Source: Crocodylus rhombifer
Lineage: Eukaryota > Chordata > Crocodylia > Crocodylidae
DNA: 64,000 bases
Assembly (NCBI GenBank): GCA_038503035.1
Contig: JAVSML010000045.1
Coordinates: forward strand, 186,001-250,000
Direction: 5' to 3'
Made by a program: the position numbers and the translations under genes. Of the stretch, positions 46,431 through 55,807 are shown in pieces; the stretch's first letter is position 1; every line of letters begins with the position of its first letter. The notes beneath the pieces are model-generated. The model had not been told where the DNA came from. It saw only the letters and a program-made list of their open reading frames with translations, and made no database searches.

Positions 46431-46711
46431 TCTGGACATGTCATTACACAAAAAACAGGAGACAAGGTAAATGATCCATTTGAGACCTGCTCATTTCCGG
46501 TGCTCAGATATTATGATAATTGTGATGATGATGTTGATAGCGATATAACTATCTAGACAGATTTACATCTCCCCAACATTTAAATGTCATGCATAAATGA
46601 TCAGTTGCTGACAGTTTGAGTCTAACCAATATTTCCGAGGTGCCAAGTAAAAATATTCATAGAATCCTTCTATTATTATCTTCAAATTTAAAGTAGTGGT
46701 AGAACTGACTA

Positions 46712-46898
46712 CTCTACGACAGGGGTTGGCAACCTGTGTGTGGTCTGTGGGCCAGTTTCAGCCTGTGGACCAGATCCAGCTTGCACAGTTGGGGAGCTTT
46801 AGCGGTGTTCAGGCAATGTGGGGCTTTGCCCACTCCATGACCTGAGTTAGGCCATTCCAGCCGTTAGCTAAAATATGTTGCCAGCTGCTGCTCTGTGG
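46712..46898. mobile_element. Short hAT-like MITE (171 bp)
   Basis: 46720-46890 begins 'caggggttggcaacctgtg' and ends '..atatgttgccagctgctg', an inverted pair (caggggttggcaac against cagcagctggcaac). The flanks 'ctctacga' and 'ctctgtgg' match in 5 of 8 positions, so the duplication is old. It is non-coding. Confidence 0.6.
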
Positions 46899-48363
46899 GA
46901 TCTTTATATTGGTATATACCAATATGAAATCCCATATTTAAAATGATCTGAAAACTGAGCACACACCAACATTTTTTTTATTACAGTTAAAGAACAGAGC
47001 GCATTTACTTTTAGTCCACCTTTGTGAGAAATGTCACAGTGTACGGTAAAGTTAGGATATTTCACCAACCAAAGAAGACCAGTGACATAAATCAGTTTCT
47101 GATTTTACTATGGATGAAGCAATTATTTTAAGTAATTTGTGGTCAAGGTTGCTTGCCACTGCTCTTTTATTTAAACTCATTTGAAGTAATGCTTTCTTAA
47201 CCTCACTAAATAAAATTGGATAAAACAAGAAGGCAATAGATCTTCATTAGAGGCCCATGTATGAGCATGAGCTGAACCATTATCATTAAGAAACTCATCA
47301 GGCATATCTAACCTTGACCCAACATTTAAATCTAATAAACTCATTAACTCTTTCATTTATGTCAATAATGAAGTTTCCTGAGCCCCTTTTAATTGTCATT
47401 CTTTCTGTAAACTAGAGCCAGCTTTAGTTTAGTGATCTAGACACTGGCCTGATTTTCTTGGACTGAAGGCAAGATTGCAAATTGATCTTGGATTTATACA
47501 ATACCCTGTATTAATGCTTCTCACAACATGACCTGGCCTTTCTGTATTTTTCTCTTAGGAAATAAAGTCTCATAAGAAAACAAATATTGCTGACAATTGA
47601 TTAACGATTCAATGATAATAGATTCCTCTGCGTTCTAACTAGTAACGTTCACTATAAATAAACACTGCTTGCCATGAATGTGAACCAGAAGGATTTAGCA
47701 TATGATATTAAACTTAGGTGATCCAAATGCATAATGTGCAAATCAAGCATATGGTTAGCCTGACTACATGAAATAATTCATTTCTGAAAGCTGTATTTTT
47801 TCTTAATTAAATAAAATCCATTCTTGGCCAGACAGAGCTGTTAGGTGCCACCTTGTGAAAGGCTCCCATGTGGCTGTGTCACACCAGAAGGTGCCCTCAG
47901 GGTTATTATTCTTTTCCTGCCACCCAACTGCTTGCTGTAGGTGGAAGTAACTTACTGTAAATGTTATTTAGGTGCATGCTCACTGCTCAACTGGCTGGAT
48001 TTCAGTGGGTGAATGGGAGAGGTGGAGAAAAGTTCTTCCACTTCCTGCCCACTATTATCCAACTGGGTTTTCTCTATGCTCCTGGAGCAATGATGATCAC
48101 AACAGGCTGTAGGTGCTGTGATGCTGAGTGTTGTGGGGCCAAACTTCTACGTATCTTTTTGCCTAATGAAATCTACAGCCCCAAGTCAGGTGCCTCAGCT
48201 GCCTACACAAATGCATGGAGACAGTTAGGTATCAAGAATGAAACCCACAAAAGCCAGCATAGTGAGAAGAATGTATCCAAGCTAGTCTATAGGAAACGCT
48301 ATAGAGAAGTAGGATGTGGCTATAGGAAATTATAGAGGCGGTATCTTTCACTCAGAATCTATG
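46899..48363. other. Non-coding, AT-rich, no recognised element
   Basis: I see no element ends. The 124-codon plus frame at 47961-48335 has no domain; its cysteine-rich 'CRCCDAECCG' run looks fortuitous. Confidence 0.35.
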
Positions 48364-49249
48364 GTCATAACTAGGGCTGTGTGAGTCGGCAGCAGTCCGA
48401 TCCAGCTTGGGATCCGGCCACTTCGGATGGCTGCAATCCGATCTGGAGCGCCAGACCAGGTTTCTGCCTCGATCCAGCTGAAGCGGCTCTGAAGCTTCGG
48501 AGCTGCCTCAGAGATCCGGCCATCGGGTACAATGGGGAATAAATGGAAGATCTATAACTTCGTTGTTTTTTGTATGATTTGGATGAAACTTGCAGGGATG
48601 GTAGCTTCTGCTAAGAGCATGAAACCTGCCTACTTTCAAGAAGGTGGGTGTAGAGGTTGGGGGGGAACTTTACCCCAAATTCTTGAAAGCCAAACTCATG
48701 TCACAACTGTGTGTTACACCACAAGGGCTGAAAACTGCAGGGATGGTAGCTCTTGCTGCGGCCACAAAGCTTGCCAGCTGTGTGCGTCCTAGAGCAGGCC
48801 TGAGTGACTGCTGGGCCCTGCCAGGCCGCAAAGCCTGCCTGCCAGCTGTGCGTGTCTTGCTGGGGGAGTCTGTCATCTGGGGCCCTGCACCCCAAGCTGC
48901 TGACAGGCAAAACTCATGATGTAGGTGGGTGACACTGTGTATGTTAAGGTGCACCCTTCTTGGCGCTGGGGCCTCTACGCAACATGGCAGTGTGCCCCAC
49001 TGAGGCCTCCTCCTCTCCTACAGCCTCACTTTGTGACAACAGGTACAATAACTTAGCTGGCTCAACACCAGTAGCAGCAGCAGCAGCATCAAAGGTACCC
49101 AGAGGGAACTGTCACAGAAGAGCCTGCCATTTTATAAAGAAATTGACAGCAAGAAGTAAAGGTGCTGTGTTGGACATACGATGTTATTCATGGTGTGTGA
49201 TGGCTTATCTTGTGTTTTTATGTCTGTGTGTGTATTATGAAAAGAAAAG

Positions 49250-49626
49250 AGGTACTTAAAAATGTATCTTTGGAAGCTTTAGGGTTGAAAACCCCTTTGT
49301 CAGGCTGAGGAAGTACCTGCAGTTGGTCCTGGATAGAAGGAATAGTAAAGAAGCCAGAGGCTGGCCTGGCCTGCAATGCATGCAAGAAAGCCAGTCAGTG
49401 AAAATAGAAATAGAGGCGTCAGGGAGTGAGGGACAGGCTGGGGTTCAGGGTAGGGGGGAGAGGGGGTTGTAGCAGCACAGGTAAAAGTGCAGAGGTGCCT
49501 GGCATGTTAGACGTCTGGCCGGTCTCAGTGTGCCAGAACTCCACTGTGTATATTGAGTCCATGAGTTTCTGTACTAGGAGGCTGATGAAATGCAGTTCAT
49601 AGGCCCAGCTCTGAAAAGTGGTTTGT
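49250..49626 (-). mobile_element. Retroelement 3' tail, left arm of a fold-back
   Basis: On the minus strand the tail reads 'ctgacaaaggggttttcaac', 'cctaaagcttccaaaga'. Upstream is a segment homologous to 63030-63300 (the 'gttcataggc', 'tccatgagtttctgta' and 'tccactgtgta' blocks). It forms an inverted repeat with 49848-50072 and lies inside the hAT element. Confidence 0.6.
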
Positions 49627-49639
49627 ACATGCAAACAAG

Positions 49640-50072
49640 CACCTAACTTCATCACCAGAACTGCAGCCAACTTCCTACAGCTCAAAACACAAAACCTGCC
49701 AAGTATCTCCAGTACCCGCACAAACTGCACACCAGAATCTATCAAAGACAACAATACCCAACTACCTGTGGGGGCATATTCCTCGCCAAAAAACCCCTCT
49801 GCCTCCAGTCCCTCAGGCCTGATCCTGAGAGGGAACAAATTACAATTGAAACCACTTTTAAGAGTTGGGCCTATGAACTGCACTTCATCAGCCTCCTAGG
49901 TAACAGGTACAGAAACTCATGGACTCCATATACATAGTGGAGTTCTGGCACACTGCGACCTGCCGGACCTGAGCTGCTACATCTCCTTTTACCCCCCTAG
50001 CCCCCATCCCAGCCTATCCCTCCCCCTGGACCCATTTCCATTTTCACCGACTGGCTTTCCTCTGGCTTCTTG
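49640..50072 (+). mobile_element. Retroelement tail, right arm of a fold-back
   Basis: Plus-sense copy of the same segment: a 'caactacctgtgggggc' start that pairs with 63380-63410 on the other strand, then 'gggcctatgaactgcactt', 'aaactcatggactcc' and 'cttcctctggcttc'-type blocks. It does not extend to the 'aaagctt' end. Confidence 0.55.
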
Positions 50073-50102
50073 TAGTAGAGTCCACTGGTGGCCTGACTGA
50101 TT

Positions 50103-50850
50103 TCACCAGTGCCCTATGAGGGAGAGGTAGGCATGATCACCAACCCAGCTGCTCCACATGTTGGAGGTGAAGTGCATCACTACCTGTGGCCTTGCCTCGC
50201 ACAGCTCCTTCCTCAAGTACTCCCTGCATGCCTCATACAGGGAGGGTACCACCACCCTGCTAAAGGTGGTGCATGCAAGCCCTTTGTAAAATGAGGCCAG
50301 AAGAGCTACAAACTGCTTGAACCTTGGTCGCTCAACTAGGGAGAAGGGCTGGCTATCCAGAGCAAGCATCTCCCCAGTGCTCTGGGTGATCTTGCGTGCC
50401 TTGGGAATGTGCCCCCCTTTCTGTCCACCTTTCCCCCACTGGTCCAGGGTGGCCTGCCTCTGCTTTGGGAGTATGGGGATTTTGGAGTGAGTGGGGGACT
50501 TCCCTTTTGGCACACTCACACTGGTGCCAGGCTGAGCATCAGGAAGAAGGGCAAGGAGGTGCTGCCTCCTTAGATGCACCAGCATGACTGTGCTGGAGAA
50601 GTGTCTCATGTCCTTGCTATGGGTCATGTGCCTTCAGCAGTGTTAGCAGATGGCAAACCTGGGATCATCTGCCACCTCAGAATGATCCTACACTACACTA
50701 CTCATCTGCTTCTGGATTGAGGGTGAGGATCCTGCCTTTTCCCCCTTCTCAGCAGGCTGAGGCTGAACAACAGGAGGAGCTGCCTCGGCTGAGCCACTTG
50801 CCTCCACAACCTCAGCCTCCTCTGAGGTGCTGCTTTCCGGAGCATTAACT
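50103..50850 (-). pseudogene. hAT transposase N-terminal half (BED finger + dimerisation start)
   Basis: Minus-strand frame: an acidic/proline-rich N-terminal stretch (STSEEAEVVEASGS), then a BED-type zinc finger, FAIC-x-HC followed by HFSSTVMLVHLRRQHLL (C-x2-C with H-x3-H). Next are AEMLALD-like GEMLALDSQPFSLVE, VPSLYEACREYLRKEL and FTSNMWSSWVGDHAYLSLIG. The last block carries the first catalytic position of the hAT DDE triad, normally T-x-D-M-W. Here it reads S-N-M-W, so the acidic residue is lost. Stops occur inside the finger (50650-50634 region) and near 50692. The C-terminal half with the second D, the RW motif and the final E is not found. It is dead. Confidence 0.82.
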
Positions 50851-51639
50851 CTGATTCCCCCTCAGTCCCCAGAATTGCCTGCGCCAGCGTGCTCAGCATC
50901 CCTGGTTCCAGCTCCTGCCCCTCCTCTGGCAGTGGGGGGCTCACCCTGAGAGATGAAATTGGGGTGGAAGAGGCAGTGATTCCACTTCTGGACTGAGTGG
51001 AGGTGGTGCAGGTGCAGAGATGTTAGGTGCAGACACTGCTCCCACTGCCTGGCTTCCACTGGCAGCACCGATGTCGTGGCTGCTCGGGAATAAAATGTGT
51101 CTGTGTTTGGGGGGGGGGATGCTTGCAACTCTAGCTTTTTCCTTACCTGCTCTCCCTCCCCTGCCAGAAAACCTGGCATCTGTCTTTCCAGCATGCTTCA
51201 TATTGATCTTTCCTGTGCTGCAAAGGTCTCTCTGTGTGTGTCACTCTTTTGTATATCTATCTGTCTTGTTCTCCTGTGAATATCTGTGTCTATCTTGTGC
51301 TGTGAATGAAATTATTTGTGTGTCTTCTTTCTGGGTCTCACTATATTGTCTCTGCTGTTCTGAATTAAATTTGTGTCTCCTTTCTGGCTCTCACTTTATT
51401 GTCTCTTCTGTTGTGAATTAAATTGTGTGTCGTCTTTCTGGCTCTCACGATATAGTCTTGTACTGTGAATGAAATTATTTGCATGTGTTCCTGTGTCTCA
51501 ATATATTATCTGTGTCTTGCTCTTTTGTAAATATCTGTCTGTCTTCTTCCGCTGTGACTTGTTTTTCTATATTCTGGGTCTGTGTGTGCCTGCATGTGTT
51601 TGCAAGCAAGCAATCTGTGCCTCCTTGCACAGTAATAGA

Positions 51640-52133
51640 TAACATCAAAAAGGATGTGGAGAAGCTTGAGAGAGTCCAGAGGAGAGCCACACACATGATC
51701 AGAGGTCAGGAAAACAGATCTTACGATGACAGGCTGAGAGCCATGGGACTCTTTAGCCTGGAAAAGTGTAGGCTCAGGGGTGACCTGATGGACATCTATA
51801 AGTTTATCGGGGGTGACCACCAGGATCTGGGGGAACGTTTGTTCACCAGAGCGCCCCAAGGGATAACGAGGTTGAACGGTTATAAACTACTGCAAGACCA
51901 GTTCAGGCTGGATGTAAGGAAGAATTTCTTTACTGTTCGAGCCCCCAAGGTGTGGAACAGCCTGCCATCAGAGGTGGTTCAAGCACCTACATTGAACACC
52001 TTCAAGAGAAAATTGGATACATATCTTGCTGGGATCCTATGACCCCAGCTGACTTCCTGCCCTTTGAGTGGGGGACTGGACTCGATGATCTTCCAAGGTC
52101 CCTTCTAGCCTGAATGTCTATAAAATCTATGAA
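51640..52133 (+). mobile_element. CR1 LINE 3' end inside the hAT
   Basis: Short 5'-truncated CR1. The open part (to 52042) reads KKDVEKLERVQRRATHMIRG, LFSLEKCRLRGDLM, FFTVRAPKVWNSLP and LDTYLAGIL to the natural ORF2 stop. A tail with 'caaggtcccttctagcc' and 'tctataaaatctatgaa' follows. It has no internal stop and is close to the copy at 6313-7230, so it is among the youngest insertions. It dates after the hAT that contains it. Confidence 0.93.
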
Positions 52134-52959
52134 ACACTGGCTGGGAAAACACAACTGGCTTTTTGCAAAGTTTCCAAGACATGTTCCCAAAAAAATAATT
52201 CAAAGAAATAAATTGAATTGTAATACTACTAATAATTGAATTGAATAGCTAAGCTAAACTAAACTAAGTTAAACTAAACTAAGCTAAATCCTAACCACTC
52301 CTTTTATAACACGAAAAAGTAACAGGCAAGTCTCAGTCGCAGCGTTCCCCTCTCACACAGCTGCTGACAGGGAACGAGCTGCAAAAGGCACAGAAGGGCT
52401 GGAAACAGGGGCTTTTATACTTTTTTTAATCCCACCCCACAAATGCTGCCATTGGAAAGGTAGCCAGGGAAAAATCCTTCTCCCTAGCTACCTACAGACA
52501 TCAGTCTCCCCCCACCCCCGCTCCCTCTCCCCCCACCCCCGCTCCCACTCTCCATCGCTCCCCCTCCCTCTTCTAATTCCCTCAAAATGGCCGAAGCAGC
52601 TCCAAAGCATCCTAAGTGGGACTGAAGTGCTTTGGATGCCCCCGACTCGCTCTGGAGACCATTACTGGTATCCTGCTTCAACCCGGAAGTGCCGTTTCGG
52701 ATGCCGAAGCATCCGAAGCGGGTCTGGATCTGAAGTGGGATCCAAAGACTCACACAGCCCTAGTTGTAACCATAGGCGATATCAAATAACCTAGCATGGT
52801 TCTTCTGAGTTCTGTGTTGTGGAGTTCTCCTGCTTCAGCTATGACCGAATCTCCTTCAGCATTTGCCCATCCCCCTTATACCCAATCACTTCACATTTCT
52901 ACCATTTCCAGTCCATTACTACTGCTGACCTTATATCCATTTTACACTTCGATTTTCTG

Positions 52960-53615
52960 CAGTCTCTTGGAGAAGAGAAATCTTCAACTACTGAAGGGTG
53001 GTTATAAAGATGATGGAGCTAGACTCTTCTCAGTGGTGGCAGATGACAGAACAAGGAGCAATGGTCTCAAGTTGCAGCAAGGGAAGTTGAGGTTAGATAT
53101 TAGGAAGAGTTTTCTCACTAGAAGGGTAGTAAAACATTGGAACGATTACCCAGAGGTTGTGGAATCTCCATCCTTAGAAGTTTTTAAGACCTAGGTAGAC
53201 AAAGCTTTGAGTGGGATGATATAAATGGAGACGGTCGTGCTTTGAGCAGGGGGTTGGACTAAATCAGTGTTTCTGAAAGGAAATAAACTTTAAACTTCAA
53301 AAAGGGATCACCAAACTTTAAAAATGGAGTCTCCTTTAAAGGAGAAAAATGTAGGAAACCATGGCATTTTCCTTGTAGGCTGGCAGAGTTCCAGCCTTGC
53401 AAGGGGCTGCTTGGGGCCCCCCAGGCCCTGCACATGCTACCCTGCCCCACACCCTGGGGCTTGAGCCTGGGGGTGGGGGGCAGTGGGTCAGGAGGGAGGG
53501 GAACTGGGTTGGGACTGGCCATTGATGTTTACATATGGGTCTTGGAGCAAAAAAGGTTGCGAACCACTGGACTATATGACCTCCTGAGGTCCCTTCCAAC
53601 CCTTGTTTCTATGGC
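52960..53615 (+). mobile_element. CR1 LINE 3' end, tail split by a hAT
   Basis: Starts in the SLEK-type block ('agtctcttggagaagagaaa') with a small deletion. It runs through [24 protein letters not shown] and the tail. A hAT element (53265-53569) interrupts the tail, and 'gacctcctgaggtcccttcc' resumes after it. Older subfamily, same as 41302-45508. Confidence 0.9.
53265..53569. mobile_element. hAT MITE (305 bp) in CR1 tail
   Basis: Ends 'cagtgtttctgaaagg' and '..aaaaggttgcgaaccactg', an inverted pair of the CAGTGGTT type. Flanks 'gactaaat' (53257-53264) and 'gactatat' (53570-53577) agree in 7 of 8. It is non-coding. The terminal sequence differs from the element at 43490, so it is a different hAT family. 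Confidence 0.85.
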
Positions 53616-53624
53616 TGTGTGCGC

Positions 53625-54290
53625 TACAGAATGAGGGGCATATGTGCACAGCACTTTAAAGTGGGCTAAATTCTTTTGCACCACTTTAATTGTGTCAGTG
53701 TTAGCACACCTCGACGGCGTATTGCGCATTAATTCCAGCCGCTGTAGGAAACTTGGCGGCATAGTGCGCCTTAAATGTCTTGGGGTGCAGCAGACGAAAC
53801 TCCTCTGAGGAGTTTTAGTTTGCTGCCCCTAGAGCCATGGAGCGAAGCACCGGGCTCCATGCAGCTCCGCGGCTCTGCAGGAAGCCCTGCAGCAGCCTGG
53901 CAGCAGCTCAGGGAGGTAGGGTCTGTCGAAAAAAAAAGACAAGCCTGATTTTTTTCCCCTCTTGGAGCCTGCCTGAGCTGCGCAGGGGCCCAGTGCTTCC
54001 CTCCACAGCTTCAGTGCCCCTTGGGACTGCCCAAACGGTGCCTGTGGGCGGGTGCCACCTGGGGTGGGGGCCACCGCTGCCATGGAGGGAAGCACCAGCC
54101 CCCCCCCCCCTGCAGCCCAGGGACTGCTCTGCCCACTGGCAGTTTGCCCTCCCCTCCCTGTCAGAGAGGCAGGTAGGTCAGCAGGGTTTGTGCACGACAC
54201 GGGGGTTTAATTGGTCCTAAATTGAAACAGTGTTTTTTAAAACCCACCACTTCAATTTAGGGTCCCCATTTCATTTACACGTGTCTATGA
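53625..54290 (+). repeat. Interspersed repeat R1, copy 2
   Basis: Inverted partner of 1-360, about 53 kb apart. The left end 'tatggctgtgtgcgctac' with 'agaatgagggg' and the right end, read in reverse ('tagacacgtgtaaatg', 'aaatgggg'), are loosely inverted. This supports a non-autonomous DNA transposon. Both ends touch a 'TA', but a target duplication cannot be proven. The GC-rich centre has overlapping 120-codon frames on both strands that are not genes. Confidence 0.6.
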
Positions 54291-55807
54291 TTCTATGTTC
54301 TACCCTGAGTTCATTTGCCTTTCTCTCTTCCCAGCAATTCCAAGAATACGAATACTGACTCTTAAATGTACCAATTAATTTGCTGCAATGCAACTTTGAA
54401 CACGATACAAATTATTTTGACTTACAGGCTTGATTCAAAACTTATTGGCATCTGTAGGAGCCTTTTTGGTGACTTCAGATCAAGCCCTGTAGGATTTCAC
54501 TGCTTTGTCTCCTTTGGGACCCATGCAATGCGAGTATATAATCCTAGCAAATCCAAACGATAGTTTTTTTCCATTCATGTTATACTGTTGAAAGCGACAA
54601 CCCCTGGTGCAAGGCAGGCCCTGTATCAGCATGTAAAGAGGTCAGTGATCAACTGTGAAATATTCTGCGATGCTTTTGATTGTTGATTGCATGATTCTAT
54701 TCAAAATGAAACTGGATTGTAGTTGCAAAGAAAGAATACAAACTTCCCCTCCCAGCGTGTGACTTGTTTTGTGGTCAGGACTATCAGCTCACTCACTCTC
54801 TCCCTTTCTTTTGCTCTCTCTCTCTCTCTCTCTCTCTTTTTACAAAGTTGCACTGAAATGAATCAGATACTTGTACCATGCATTTCAATGGGACTTCACA
54901 TAATAAAACTGAAACTCAGTAATATTACCTGTCACTGGGTTTCTGGGAGACAAAAAGTTTCTTGCCAAGACCTGCAGAATCTTAAGAAATCTTTGCACAG
55001 CATCTCCACAGCAACGTACAGATACAAATTCCATGCTTCATTTGTGTGGGGACTAACTGTTTTCCAAGTTTCATTTTGGAACTAGGTGCTGGCCAAGTGT
55101 CCAGTTAATCTGACTCATTGAATGGTTGGAAGGATTGATAGGGTTAAATTAGGATAACCTGAATAAGCTGAGAATAGACTATTTAATAGGATGCAAGTGC
55201 TAGAGTCTTGAACTGAATTTAATATGAGAGAATAAAAAGTGGACAATGAAAATTTCCCAGAGGATTACAGATTGGAGATTTTTTTTTTAGAAACAAATGT
55301 AAATAGTTAAAATTTATTTGCACATAAGATCTTTTGCTATTCACAGTATTTTTTTTTCTAGCTCTTTCTTTTTTTAGCATCTTTGTCTCTGCTGACTAAT
55401 TAGGTTGTTATTTTTGACCTGTCACTGGTTGTGTCTCCTAGATCTATGACTGAACTGAACTCACGGTGTGACTGTGTGGTTGGAGGCCAGAGATATAATG
55501 CTGTCTGTGGAATATGGTCTGTCACTTATAACAAAGGGAACTTTCTAAGTTTTGAGATCTGCATGGGGAGGGGAGGAGGACCGAGGAAGAGCAAGGGCAG
55601 GAACTGGCCTGACAAAATGCTGTATTCTCATACCCTTTATAGTAATTCTGCCAGAATTTCAACATACCTTTACAGTGATCACTGCAAAGGTCATTGTGAC
55701 TCAGTATCTTCTCCTGTTAGGACTTTCATCTATCTACAAATCCTATCACATTGTCATAGAAGGACATCAGGTTGGTTAAGCATGACTTGTTCTTGTCAAA
55801 TCATACA
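54291..55807. other. Non-coding, with a (TC)n run
   Basis: AT-rich sequence with a pure (CT)n run at 54813-54838. No element ends or coding landmarks. The 120- and 127-codon frames have no recognisable content. Confidence 0.4.

Larger units (their letters stand above)
48372..52762 (-). mobile_element. hAT transposon (4.4 kb) with relic transposase
   Basis: The ends are 'tagggctgtgtgagtc' at 48372 and its exact reverse complement 'gactcacacagcccta' ending at 52762. The flanks 'gtcataac' (48364-48371) and 'gttgtaac' (52763-52770) agree in 6 of 8 positions, an aged 8-bp hAT duplication. Both subterminal regions have repeated 'cgaagc', 'tccgatc' and 'ggatc' motifs near the ends. A transposase relic lies at 50103-50850 on the minus strand. 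The body was later invaded by a CR1 (51640-52133) and by two inverted retroelement tails (49250-50072). The 48.4-49.1 kb part recurs at 27360-28345. Confidence 0.85.

Noticed and set aside
49100..49260. Possible remainder of the hAT transposase C-terminus
   Set aside because: No RW motif, second Asp or final Glu block could be read in any frame, so it is not claimed.
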